DNA from: Paulownia fortunei
Lineage: Eukaryota; Streptophyta; Magnoliopsida; Lamiales; Paulowniaceae
NCBI GenBank assembly: GCA_019321725.1
Contig: CM033105.1
Span: forward strand, 12,289,632-12,353,631
Reading direction: 5' to 3'
DNA length: 64,000 nt
The notes below the pieces were generated by a model that did no database searches, was not told the DNA's origin, and was given only the letters and a program-made list of their open reading frames with translations. Position 1 is the stretch's first letter, and each line of letters begins with the position of its first letter. Shown piece by piece: positions 24,077 through 36,169 of this stretch. The translations under genes were made by a program, and so were the position numbers.

Positions 24077-26955
24077 TGTAACACCCCCCCCATTCCTACA
24101 TAACCATATATATTGTATAATTTGACATGATAGAACCTGTGTGCATGCATGGAATATTTTTTTTTTAACATTTTAAGAAAAGCTAAATCACTTCTTACAT
24201 ACACAACCCTATTTAAAATAGAAGGATCAGTATTTATATAAAAATACAACACCCACAACGACCACAATATTTACATACTTAACTACAGTAAAGTTTTAAA
24301 AGAGAAATATAGTACCAATCTAAAAACATAATACACCAGACTCAAAATATAACAAGCCAACAAAATAGCCCAACAGGTCGTCATCCATGTACACACTCCC
24401 TCAAACACCTGCAGGAGCTCCAACAGCCGACCAGCCAGCCAAAGATGCTTCAAGTATCATCGTACTCACCTACAATGCATAAACTATATAAGCTAACGCT
24501 CAGCAAGTAAAGATTATGCATGTCAAAGAATAATCCACAATATCAAGTCATGCAACTCAAAATGCTATGCTCACAATGCAATTTTATGCATCAAAATATT
24601 TCTCTCAAAATCATTTCTTTCTTGGGCCCCTAACCAACGCTACTATCTCATGCACCGAAAAAGAGCTCTGTATACCGCCATAATCCAATGGCCAATAATC
24701 ATATAAGCATGCAAATCCATGCATACTCATACGCATGCAAATCCATGCACGCGAACCTGCAAATCCATGCATAACACCATGCAAATCCATGCATGCTTCG
24801 GTACACTAGTAGTGGTCAACAAAATATTTTCCTTTCTCTGAATCATGCCGTGCAATGCAAGATTTATCACAATGCTAGTATATGACGCATGCACGTGCTA
24901 ATGACAATGCCCATGTATGTATGCTCAATGGAGAGCCCTCTACTATGCACATATGATTTATGATATTACATATAATTCACACATCTACTATGTCTATGCA
25001 TTGTAGTTGCAAATGAATCTTTACTTACCTTTCACTTGGTTGGTGGCTTAGTCTAAATTTGTTTAGTATTCCTCTCCAACCTTAGATGTAAAATAGCCTG
25101 TAATATTACCCAACATCAAGCACCATTCCCAATTTGGCAAGTTGAAAACACAAAATCTCATACTAGACCTTAAACACCAAGCTATAAGCTAACAATCAAG
25201 CTTTCACAAACTAGAACCCAATATAGCCCCTCAAATACCTCAATTTCTCATCTTAAATACATGAAAACATCATGTAATTGAAGTATTATAACTCTAATAG
25301 CATGTACCTAATTGTTAACACTCAATAGCAACATGTCTAGGTTGAAACATGCTAAGTGATCAAATGTGGCAGATTCACATTTTCATATTTTCTTGCTGTC
25401 AAGTTTCATTGCATGATAATTTTAACATCCCTAAACATATCCAATCACTCCAAAATTTTTACCACAATTATATAACATGTATATAAATGTAACCATATCA
25501 TATAATTGCTAAAAATCATGGATATAGCTTCCCAAGTTCAGCTCTCTTCACGACATACTGAAACAGATTATTTCCTACCGTGACAGTTTTGCACACTTCA
25601 TGACATTAATGGTTTTGGCACCCTTAAGTATATTCAATCACTCCAAAATTTTCACCATATTTAGATAACATATATAATGAGACAACCAGGTCATATTATT
25701 ACCAAAAATAATCGATTTAGATCCCTTAATTCAGTTTCCTTCACAGCACACCAAAACAGATTTTTCTATTTTGGCAGTTTGAGTGTTTCTCCAATATCAT
25801 TCTCTATTTCAATTTCCAACTGATAAAAATTCATTCCAATACTCTAACTCATATATGGTCATGTAAATGGTAATAATTATAGGTTTTATTCAACATACCA
25901 TACACTTTTGAAGTCTAAAACACAAGAAAACAGTAAGATGACAGTTTCTGCCACAAGTATTTCCTATTAAGTGTTTGTGATCAAAAACCCTTTCTTTGTG
26001 CACCAAAGTCTAACTAAAAACTTCCTAACACTTTTATAAGAGATATTGAAAGCTTAATAATCCATAAAACCATTCATAATAATCTGAAAACCAAAGGCAA
26101 AACCGTAGATAAGTGTTACCTATGCAGATTTTGAGGCTAACTTGATGGTAATCACTTCTTCTTTGCTTTTCTTGCTTTTATTTCAACTTGGAATCAATTT
26201 GGATCACATGGAGACCTTAAGGTGTGTGTTTGGAAGATGAAAATGGCTGAAATGAGGGTCTGGTCGTTGCTTAAGGGTGAAGGGTTTGAGGTGTTATCTT
26301 GAGATGTTAGCTTAAGCTTAATAAGAAAGCACGAGGTGGCAAGTAAATGGCAAATCTGATTTTCTCCCTTATCTTGCAGCCCTAATCTTGTGTGTCTCAT
26401 CTATTTTTATTTGGTTGCAACCTATCTTAATCACCATTCATTCCCATAGGTAATTCCTATGTCCATTCATTCAATCTCCAAACCGATTCGCATCCGATTC
26501 TTAAAGAATTATCTAGTTTGCATTTCTAAAATCATATGCACATAAGGGCCTTGTAATATGACACTTAATTCATATTATATCATGTCCAATATCCCAAGTA
26601 TGCTAATTTACAAATATATACTTTTGAAATAACTTGATCAAATCAAATTAAACCGTATAAGGTTACTAGTAACACTTTTAGCACTTCCAAAATTATAACT
26701 TATATATCCCATCTATATCTAATATTGATCCACCTCATTTTCTTCTTATTTCAATATAAAATCAACTACTTAGATTAAGAAATTCAATAACTAATATTGT
26801 GCAAGAGCTTCAGAATTAAGTTTAATATTCAAGAATGTCGTATAAAATGAAATAAATTATGCAATGTCAATAGAAATGCAAATAGCATATAAAATTAACA
26901 TGTAATGCATGAATCATATTTAGCCATGTGAGTAGTAAGAGGCTCGGGTATCACA
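24077..26955 (-). mobile_element. Solo LTR, 2.88 kb, inside the SIRE env-like ORF
   Basis: On the plus strand it starts TGTAACACCCC and ends GGTATCACA. Perfect 5-bp duplications CAAGA flank it (24072-24076 and 26956-26960), and removing it rejoins the host ORF. Length, TG/CA ends and absence of coding motifs fit a solo LTR from a Ty3-gypsy Tekay-like chromovirus. Minus orientation is inferred from the normal LTR polarity TGTGATACCCGAGC...GGGTGTTACA. Confidence 0.85.
24705..24805. repeat. Short repeat GCAAATCCATGCAT, about 4-5 copies
   Basis: 'gcaaatccatgca' recurs near 24711, 24738, 24759 and 24781 with spacers rich in 'catgc'. It lies inside the solo LTR and could have regulatory meaning in the parent element. 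Confidence 0.6.
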
Positions 26956-28131
26956 CAAGATGTTAAAGAAGGTCATCTAGGCAGGAGATAGACTCTGATG
27001 CAGAAGAAATGGGGGTGCAAGCTCATCTAATTCTGAACTTGAAATACATAATGCTTACTCCTTTGTCTTTTATTCTTTTGCAAACAAAATTTTGTGGGCT
27101 AAAATGGTGCAAAAGAAAATCCTATTAGAAAGAAGAATTCATATTGGTGATCATCTTAAATAGGGTATTGTTGATGTTTTGGGAAAAAAAAATTGTTAGG
27201 TTCTGTAACTAAGGCAGCTCCTTATGTGTGAATTGTGATACAAGAATTTTATTATAATATACCTAATAGATTTAAAGATCCTACGTCTGCTAAATATGGG
27301 CAAGTGTGTGTAAGAAAGAGAATCTATCATATTACTCCTAATATGATCAATGAAATTTTGGGATCACCTAGAGTTAAGGATAATGAATTAATAGAAGGAA
27401 TGGATGAGATTGTTGCTGCTTTGAGTGGGAACACTGTTAGGAAATAACCCATCAATAAAGAAACATTTTGGGTTAAAAACTTGACTCTTTCGTATACCTT
27501 ACTGCATAAGATTGCCATTTGCAACTGGACTTCTACAACAAACACCACGGTGGTTGTGAAAAAACATACAATTTTGCTTTATTGCATTGGTATTAATTAG
27601 GCTTATGATAGGAAACTGGTCTTCAAGATAATTGGATATTTGGGTGGTTCTGAATCTACTCATGGTATACTTCCTTTCCCTTCATTGATTTATAGTTTAC
27701 TAACCTCTCAAGGTTTTGTGAAAAAGGGCTCAGAAGTATTGGAAAGCCCTCTAGGACCTATATGTGCATCCTATAGGTTATTTTGTGGGACTCACATCAA
27801 TGATCTCTCTCAAACTGATAGAAGAAATGCACCATCTACAGATGTTGGATTAGATATTCCACAAAATGTTATAACATCATCTGCATTGTTGTTAAGGTTG
27901 GAAATTGAGCTGGCTGAGGCTCGTAAACAAATCCAATATTGGACTGACAAGAAAATAATGGTTGTTAAGCTAATTCATAAACAGAGGCCTTCCATATCCA
28001 CTGATCTATCTTTGGCCACTTTTGGTCAAAAAGGGGGAGAATCAAGTGTTGTTGTTGCACAAGCTCAGGGAGAGCAAGATAAAGATGTTGAAGAAATAGA
28101 TGAGGAAGATGTTGATGAAGATGATGATTGA

Positions 28132-28363
28132 TCATCTTTTACGTTTTTTATTTTTGCTAATGATTTCTACTGTGATCTAATAATATATACTGTGGCACTC
28201 AAAATAGTTGCATTTGATGATTGGTTTATGCTTTGATGGATTTTTATTCGTTTTGGCATTTGGTTCAAATATGCTGGGGGAGTAGTACTAGTATCTTGTT
28301 GGAAGAGATAAGTGCAACTGTTGAAATATTTATGTTACAACATTTTGATATTTTGATGTTATT
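28132..28363 (+). mobile_element. SIRE-type 3' tail up to the assembly gap
   Basis: A purine tract 'gctgggggagtag' at about 28273-28286 is a polypurine-tract candidate. The 3' LTR would start soon after, but the sequence runs into N within 80 bases. I could not match the remaining bases to the 5' LTR. Confidence 0.35.
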
Positions 28364-28463
28364 NNNNNNNNNNNNNNNNNNNNNNNNNNNNNNNNNNNNN
28401 NNNNNNNNNNNNNNNNNNNNNNNNNNNNNNNNNNNNNNNNNNNNNNNNNNNNNNNNNNNNNNN
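28364..28463. other. Assembly gap (100 N)
   Basis: Exactly 100 N, the conventional placeholder for a gap of unknown size. Any frame running through it is artificial. Confidence 0.98.
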
Positions 28464-28806
28464 TGATCAGATTGTTTCATCAAATGGTAGTAAGTATGAG
28501 ATCCCTCAAGATAACGTGGGAAAACTTCATCAGAAAGAGAAACAAAATGGTTCTTATTCAAGTCTTCTGGGAGTACAGGGCAACGTCATAAACCATCAGA
28601 ATGGGACAGCTGCTGTCACGGGAAAAAGTCAGATGTTGCTGAAAACATCAAAATCTTCTTCTAGATGCCTGACTACAGTGGCTAAGTCCCTTTCCCTTTC
28701 AAATACTTGTGGGTTCAAAGCAAAAACACCGGTGGTATGGCAAATACAGTTTCATGCCCTGGAAAAAAATTATGGGTACATGAGTTCGTGTAAATTAGTT
28801 TTTTAA
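28464..28806 (+). other. Open frame fragment after the gap, unrecognised
   Basis: From the gap to a TAA at 28804-28806 one plus frame is open for 113 codons. The composition is protein-like: Ser/Lys/Gln-rich, then a 'TPVVWQIQFHALEKNYGY' segment. No ATG is needed because the left part is missing, and the nearest in-frame candidate start is GTG. It could be the last exon of a host gene or part of another element. I do not recognise the family. Confidence 0.3.
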
Positions 28807-30483
28807 AATGGCCGAAGCTTGTTGAATGTTGACACATGCTTCTTGAACTTAGACAAGTTCCAGGAGTACAGAAGTACAACTCCCATTATATTGGGATCAA
28901 TTCAAGAAAATTGCTTCAAAGCATACTGAAGTACCATTAACTTTGTCATCCATATCCTTTGATTTGAAATGATTGATTCTCTATATAGTTTGTTCTTATC
29001 CTGATCTTGTTCTCTAATTACTAGAATTTTTAGAAGTCAAAATTTTAAGTTTCCTATTGAAGTTGTGTTGTTAGTTGTTAGTTGTGACGTGTCTGGAGGC
29101 ATGTTTCACAAGTATATGCACACCATGGAGGTGAAGAAAGAAAGTGAGTAGCTAAAGAAAATCCTGTCTTTTGTGTTCAAAATTGTAAATTTGGACGTGT
29201 TCTTGCAATTAGAAATATCACCCTTCAAACTAGCAAATGCATATAACAGCATGCGAGGCTCCAGGGTTCAAGTGATTTTGCTATTGTTGATCGAGTGATT
29301 CTTGTCTACTCATCTATTTTCCATTTCCATTATAGCTATTGATCTACAGCCTGCACCAAATGGTACCAGAGCGGTTCACACCATTATTTCGAATTAATAC
29401 TTCGATTATTAAAAATCTGGCTTTCGACTGGTGATGGCTGACAATCTAGCCAGAATGTACTCTTGAAGTAGAGGAAGCAAGCCCATGTATGGCAAAATCT
29501 AATCATAGTGGGGTAGTTGCCCTAGTCCCTCCAGCACTTTCGCGTACCCTGAAGCTTCAAGAGACCAAAAAGGGAAGTGGATCAATTGGCTAGCTATGCT
29601 TTCAAAGGGGCTAACATAACAGTTCAAGTTCGTATTATGGATGTTGAAAGAAAGTAGGAAAGCAAGTATTCTGGCTGGAAAAACTGCTGCTTAGTGGAAA
29701 ACTCTTTCAGATAATGAGAAGCTGTAGTTTGTTGCAACGAAATTTAAGGTCGCATACTCATTTGGCCAGATGCATCAGAGCGACGACCAGGAGGAGTGGA
29801 TTCCCACCAGGAGACAGGAGACGGTCATCTCATGTCGCATTACAACCTGCAGGCAATGCCGGCAAGACCTGGGAAGTCAGAGCCCTTTTCTCCCTAAGAT
29901 GAGTCAACGTGGGGTAGAACAACTCAAAGCGTTATAAAATGCATATATTTAGGTGGAGAACATAATTCTGATTTATTGAGTATTTAAAATCTCCTATCTT
30001 GACAAGAGTTTAAGAAACTTTTCTTAAGTCTAGTTATCAGACCTACAGGCCGGTTGATTTGAGATAAGATGTCTGAGACCATTGACACCTGAAGATGGAA
30101 CAGACTCAAAACAAAGATTCAGGACGGAAGAGGAGATTTTTTTTTTTTTTTTGTGATTATCATGTGATCAGAGTGTAAATTTAGGTGCAATGATCTGTAA
30201 ACAGCATTATCATAGTGCCTCAAGAAAAAAAAAATAATTGTTGCACTTAAATAATATATAAATTTTTTATTCAATATTGTCTATTTCCAATTATGAATTT
30301 TTTGACGGATGGTTGACAAATACAACTCCACATATATGCACTAGTATTACACACCAATATCTATGAGATGAGATATCAATTTTTTCAAGCATACTTCGTA
30401 TGTACAACTCTATTCAAATTATTATTATTAATGTCCAATTTCAATAATTTTACAGATTTGGAATAATTTAAAACCAAAACTTT
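28807..30483. other. No gene recognised; retroelement-like primer-binding site at about 29365
   Basis: ATGGTACCAGAGCGG near 29363-29377 closely resembles the TGGTATCAGAGCGG primer-binding site of plant LTR elements. The sequence from 29433 ('atggctgacaatc') may be a decayed gag start. No pol motif follows. A 16-base T run lies near 30138. A short open frame at 29714-29902 is Arg-rich and unremarkable. Confidence 0.35.
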
Positions 30484-30873
30484 TGTTATGAATAAACCTC
30501 ACAATGCAAGAAAATAACAAGAAATTAATAAAGATCAAAATTGAAAGAACATGCAATTTACGTGGTTCGACTCAATTGAAAAACCTACATCTACGCTCGG
30601 AGACAATGAATTAATTATGTCAAAGAGATTACAGAGATTTTGATATTGTCTCAAACAAATCCTCTCAACCTTGACTCCCTTAATAAAAAAGGCTCATACT
30701 TTTTTAAATCTTAACTGTAGTATAACATATATAATATTGAACTGAGGTTAAGTTTAGATAAAAAACAAAATAGGGTCCATAATAAAGCCCAAATTTTTTC
30801 CCATTTCAAATCGTACAAAAATATGAAATTGGATCAGGTTATGATTTGGATCCAAATACAAGACATCTTATCA
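30484..30873 (-). repeat. 3' LTR of a minus-strand Tork-like copia fragment
   Basis: On the minus strand the LTR reads TGATAAGATGTC...TTCATAACA, 390 bp. It directly follows a polypurine tract AAGGAGGAGATT (30874-30886, minus). It contains 'acgtggttcgactcaattga', a phrase typical near the end of plant copia LTRs. The partner LTR is not in the window. Confidence 0.65.
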
Positions 30874-30886
30874 AATCTCCTCCTTG

Positions 30887-31700
30887 TCTTGTATTCCTCT
30901 CATTGTCTTTACTAACCCCTAAGGCAATCATCTCAAGCTGCAAATTCGTAGCAAATCCAAGCAATGCTTGAACTTGATTATTGGAACAAGCTTAGTCATC
31001 TTATCTGTTGGATTTATCATGAGTCTTAATCTTCTCAACTATAATAAGCCCTTGAGACATCATATCTCGGACAAAATGAAATCTCACATCAAGATGCTTA
31101 GTCCTCTTATGGATATCTAATTCTTTCACAAATGTATGGCACTTTGAGTATCACAAGAATCTAAAGTCATATCCAATTACACACCTATGTCACTAATCAA
31201 ATCATTCAGCCAAATACCACCCTTTACAACTTCAGCCAAAGGGCATGTACTCAACTTCAGTTGTTGACAATGCAATTATGGCTTGAAGTGTTTCATTCCA
31301 TATAATTTGTAGACAATGCAACTGTCGCTTGAAGTATTTCGTTCTATATAATAACACAATGCAAAAACGAAACCCATCATAGATTCCGTGTGTCTAAATC
31401 TCTTACAAAATCTAGCTCCACATAGCCAATAATTCTTGTAGCTGATGTAGCTTAGTTATAAACTAAACTTTTGTTTGTAGTTCCTCTTAGATAGTGAAAG
31501 ATCCATTTCACAACTCGCTAATGTGTTTTTCTTGATTCATGCATATATTTGCTTACCACACTGTCAACATGTGAAATATTAGTTCTGGTGCAAAGCATGA
31601 TATACATAAGACTGCCAACAACACTAGCATATGGTACCCGGACCTAGATCACATAATTCTCCATAGTGACATAAGAGTGAGAGCTTCATTTTACTACAAT
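30887..31700 (-). pseudogene. Tork-like copia RNase H relic
   Basis: Minus-strand translation shows 'VPYASVVGSLMYIMLCTRT' (near 31600), 'GTTNKSLVY', 'VALSTNYMEQN' and a C-terminal 'VVPIIKFKHCLDLL', the usual end of Tork-lineage pol. Several stops and frameshifts are present. Nothing upstream of the late reverse transcriptase region survives, so the fragment is 5'-truncated. It ends a few bases before the polypurine tract and LTR. Confidence 0.7.
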
Positions 31701-32942
31701 CTAAAACTTTTAAATCCCGCGCTAAAAATTGATAGATTTCAATTCGAAAATGATAAGAATTCATCATTCATTGTTATCATTTCATGGATAAATTTTATGG
31801 AAAACTCTACAATTACTAAAAAGATGTGCTTGATGTGATATAATAAAGAAATGTGATAACCAATAATAGATGATAAGGACCGATAATAAAATCTAGAGTT
31901 TGGTAAGAGAGAAAAAGAAAAAAGATTGAGAATTTGATATTAGGAAACTTTCAATAATCTTAACTTTTTTTTTTTTATTTCATCAGACTACTTAAAGGTC
32001 ACTCAAAAAATAATCACCTCATTATATAATTCTCAAGGCCCATGTATTGACAAATTTTTTTATGCTCTTGGAACTATTGAGGCATATTATGATTATAAGA
32101 TCCATCATACAGCGTCCACTCTCGAATAAATTTATGAGGAAAATTTCATATTGAGTCAAAATTGACTTAATGTTAAATTTATTGTAACTAGATTGCTATG
32201 ATGAATATATTTATCATTAGAGAGCTTCAAAACTCTTTTAATTTTTATTTTGTTAGAAAAAATGTGAAGACTATTTTTTAGCTCACTTGAAGAAGCAACA
32301 TGCTTGAGAAGTGAACTAGAAAAAGCTGAGAGATGGGAGATGTTCCAGACAAGCAAACAACATAGTCCAAAACCAGAAGCTGAGTTGCTAACTAGGTAGG
32401 TGAAGCGGACAACTAGCTTAGTGATTAATGAACAATACGACAACCGAGTCAAGTCATTAGGTGGAAGAAGAGAGGAGTCCAAATTCAGTGGATTGTCTCA
32501 TCTACCATAAAAAGGTTATACCTATGAGGAAGGACAACAAGAACAGAAGGGAATATAAAAGGATGCGAACAATCAAGAATGAAAAGGATGAGACTGTAAC
32601 GGACAAATATCAAGGCATAGAATTGACAACGGACATAGTTTTGAAGCACTTATAAAAAGAAACTTTTAGAGGATCAAAATAGTTATATAAGATCAAGAGA
32701 ACAATTAATGAGCACTTTGTAGCAATCCTCGTGCTATCAAAAGAGTCAGAATAGAGCAGAGCTAAAATGAAAAAATAAAAAATAAAAAAAATTCTGAGTC
32801 TAAAGAGCAATTAAGTGAACTTAGACATCGTTGACTATCGTTGTTTAAAGTTGAGTTCAGCGTAGAAGTTGAAGACGAATCATTTTCTATTTTTAAATAT
32901 TAATCAATTAATCTTTGTGTAGGGCAGTTGAATGTTAAGTTG
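31701..32942. other. No recognised feature
   Basis: AT-rich sequence with short open frames on both strands (for example 32156-32482 minus, 32461-32655 plus). None carries a recognisable motif. A 13-base poly-T lies near 31964-31976. Confidence 0.4.
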
Positions 32943-32947
32943 AATTT

Positions 32948-34500
32948 TGCTACAAATTTAAGATTGTAAATTCACATTGTCTCAAATAATAATTTTTTTT
33001 AAAAGTTGTGGTCGATCCACAAAAAAATTGTTTGATGTTTTCGAGTTTATATTTTTTAAAAGATGGGCTGAATGTAGTTTAGATTATAAAGAAAAAATTA
33101 TACTATAACTAAGAAATCAAAATAATAAAAATATTGAATATTAATGATCCGCTCTTGAATTTTAAATAGAGCAACGATTATTTAGAAAAAATTAGGATTC
33201 CAATAGTGGCATTATATGCCACTATTGGAATTCATACAAAAAGAAGGTTCCAATGGAAATATGTTATCAAATAACTCATGCATTAAGATAATCATGATAT
33301 TGTTTTACTGTTTGCAAATTATCTCTAAACATCAATACTTATTTATGAGATTAAGTATTTACACGCACATTTGTTTACAAAAAATCAAGATTTTACATTA
33401 GCAGTCGGTGTAGTAGAACTATACAATAAACTAATTGAACCTAAGTATATGTTGTATCATTGATGATACATAAATTAAGAATCATTACAAAACAATGAGG
33501 GTTTTAATAAAAAAATTAAAATAATAATACAACACACCTGAAAATTATGCACCTTTATAACCGTTCATCTTCCTCCATCAAAAAGTTCACTATTTCTCCT
33601 CAACTAAATAAAATTTAGAAAGATATAATGAAAGTAGAAAAAATTCAAAATAGAAAAAAAACTATAAAATACATTTCTATTATTACTACTAGAAAACTTA
33701 GTTTAAATAAAAATAATAATAAAATTTTATTTCTCTCTCTAAGGGTTTTTGTATGTCCTCAATAACATTCAAGAGCCTATATTTATAGTAGAAGAGTGCC
33801 TTAATTGACATATCCAAATTCACTCCAAATGTACTCTAAATTGATTTCAAATATGCTCAAAATTCACATGTCCTTTTCAAATCTAAATTTTGTCACATAT
33901 TTTTCTTCATGAAATTAGTTTGGAAAAGTGATCAACATGAAAGTTATGTATTTGTCTGTTAGTTTTTTTTTTCTCCAACCACTAGGGAGAAAATTATACT
34001 TGATTTAAGAAAATGTGTCAACATAAGTAAATCATTTCCAATATACACACTTAGATGAATTTTTTGCTATAATTAAAGCTAGATTAGACTGAACTTTCAT
34101 AATAAATTTATAGTTCTATCTCTTGGCTTTAAAATAAAGTGAGATTCAAGTCCATAGGGAACATGGAATTATGTTCAAAATACGAAAACTGCATAAATTT
34201 GAATATATGCTTATTTTGAATTTAATGCAAGTCCAATAATTACTTGCAAAATTCAAGTAATTTCTTATATATATTTTGATCTATACATGATGGACTTAGG
34301 CAAAAATGACCCTTTACTTCTAATTGTGACATTTTTTTGATCCAATAAAATATTGTCTCCTAACTTGCTCACAAAATGTATTATATTCTTTAGTTTTATT
34401 TTTGGTTATTTTTGATATTTTTTTGTTCATTGATTCCCTAACATAAAATATTAATAGAACTACAATATTAATAAAAATAAATCAAACAAAGTAAATTACA
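32948..34500 (-). repeat. 3' LTR of Athila-like element (start portion missing)
   Basis: This is collinear with 43166-45530 ('gtttgcaaattatctctaaac', 'tcggtgtagtagaac', 'aatgagggttttaat', 'tattgattccctaaca'-type text). Homology ends near 34500, about 50-80 bp before the LTR should begin on the minus strand. The missing start coincides with the 34500-35250 segment. Confidence 0.8.
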
Positions 34501-35252
34501 AAGCGTTAAAAATATTACGAGTTGTAACTAAAAATGGGATATTGAAAAATCAATAAGAATAATGAAGAGGGGTCCAATTCAATGACAATATGCTCCAGTG
34601 TTGAAATTCGTGGATTATGAGAATTCTTTATTGATAAGTTCTATGTCTCTAATCCTAATAAAGTTTTTAGAATATGTGTTTCATCTTATCCTTTTATTTA
34701 TTAGCCACATCACTACCGTTTGGTCCCATTATAACCTTTATTGAAGACATTTTGATTTCGTATGGTGCCTTCGATGTAATGGAGATTTATATAAAAGGAA
34801 TAGCCTATAATGTTTAACTCTTTCATTAGAAATTGGGTAATAATTTTTGTGAGGTTATATGGGATTTCACTTGTTTGACGCATGCAAAATTTCATCACTG
34901 TTGACATTAACTATTCACACACACACTTGAACATGCTTATTGTAAAAATATATTGATTTTTGAATGACTAAGTATTAGATTTAACACTTGTTTGATTTTA
35001 TTTTCATATTACTTTGTTGCTTTTTGAGAATAATGGTTGGAAGTTAGTTATTATAGGTGATTGTGGGTATCACCGTTGGAAACCCTCACAAGACTATAAC
35101 TCGTCCTCTATGGACCACCTAACTTTTAAAGTAGTGGATTAATTTAGGTTTATTTTAGGCTTGCTCGAGGACGAGAAAATGTTAAATGTGGAGGAATTTG
35201 ATAAGTGCATATTTTGATATATTTTTGTATCGAATCATTTTTGATGAGAAAT
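34500..35252 (+). mobile_element. Plus-strand gypsy 3' end with polypurine tract and LTR start
   Basis: On the plus strand, 'ttgctcgaggacgag' (35160-35174) and 'aatgtggaggaatt' (about 35177-35190) are the standard 3' end of a plant Athila/Tat-type element. They are followed by an LTR start, TGATAAGTGCATATTTTG, which lasts only about 60 bp before meeting the minus-strand polypurine tract. The segment sits in the 3' LTR of the minus-strand element and is probably an insertion or rearranged piece of a related element. Confidence 0.5.
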
Positions 35253-35266
35253 TCCCCCACACATAT
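35253..35266 (-). other. Polypurine tract of the Athila-like element
   Basis: The minus strand reads GTGTGGGGGAATTT, the usual plus-strand primer site just inside the 3' LTR of Athila/Tat elements. A second purine tract, TTGGGGGAGGG, lies at about 36048-36062 (minus). It follows 'catcgaggataatatc', the usual post-pol landmark. Confidence 0.65.
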
Positions 35267-36169
35267 CTTCTATTCCAACCCTAATTTCTTTTGTAAGCTT
35301 ACCTTGTTAATGGAATATCTCTTAAGCTCCAAATTATTTTTAGAACAAGAGTAGAATAAAAGTGTATTTAGGCTAGGTAAGAAGATATGATTACCACCCC
35401 AAAAAACTTATTTATTGAAAGGGTCAAAATAGCTTACTATGGGGATGTTCTCTTGAAACATTACATAGAGAACAAGCTGATTTGGTCATAATGCTAGAAA
35501 GCCTAATGCCTTAATCATTTTTCAAATGGTGCTCAATCAGCCGTTCACCTTAACAGAATAAGAGAAAAAGTTCTAACACTCAACCCCTGCATGTTGAAAA
35601 TCTAAGTGATGATTAAAGCGACGGCATAAGAATTACCTATTTTATATGCTTGTCTCCACACCAAATAACATAACTATTTGTACAAAAATATTTGAGTATA
35701 ATTATTATAAAATATATTAATTAAAGAATAACATCAAAGTCTAAAACAACACCCATCATCAATCAAACCACATTATTCATTCTTAATTTTAATCATTAAA
35801 GTTGGAAGAACATCTACGACTCAAAAAAATTGACAATTTACAAGCTTTTGTTAAAAACTTCACAAACTTGCCATGTTATGCAAAAAAAAATAAAAAATAT
35901 AGGGGTACATCTCAAGAATGTTAAAGTTACCCTTTACTCTGCCACCTTTTTTCATGGTTTCAATGAACCCAAAAAAAAAACAAGCTTGATTTTAAAAAAA
36001 AAAAACTAGAAAAACACACAATGAATACACAAAATATGATATCAACTATTCCCTCCCCCAACCTAATTGAGATATTATCCTCGATGTTGAAAATAGATAG
36101 GAAAGTAGAGTTTAGAAGATATTACCTGAAATGTGACTTATTAGAAAATAAAGATAAAACAATACAATA

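Larger units (their letters stand above)
23352..28131 (+). pseudogene. env-like ORF of SIRE-type element, split by a solo LTR
   Basis: The start ATG at 23352 begins a lysine/glutamate-rich N-terminus that hits a stop at codon 23. The frame runs on through an acidic Ser/Glu-rich stretch (23769-24076), is interrupted by the solo LTR, and resumes at 26961. The segment at 27235-27447 ('FYYNIPNRF', 'ITPNMINEILGSPRV') resembles the domain annotated in plants as 'putative plant transposon protein'. The last open part (27640-28131) ends in an Asp/Glu-rich tail and a stop at 28129-28131. The function of such ORFs is unsettled; an envelope role has only been proposed. No transmembrane segment stands out. 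Confidence 0.7.
16176..28363 (+). mobile_element. SIRE/Maximus-type Ty1-copia retrotransposon
   Basis: Order: 5' LTR ending at 17336, primer-binding site, gag, protease/integrase/reverse transcriptase/RNase H, an AT-rich spacer, and an env-like ORF. A copia pol followed by a second large ORF is the hallmark of the SIRE lineage. All frames carry stops. A solo LTR interrupts the last ORF. The right end is lost in the N gap, so the 3' LTR and target duplication cannot be confirmed. Confidence 0.8.

Noticed and set aside
24705..24805. CRISPR-like or origin-like spaced repeats
   Set aside because: The units are short and irregular, within a plant LTR; not a CRISPR array.
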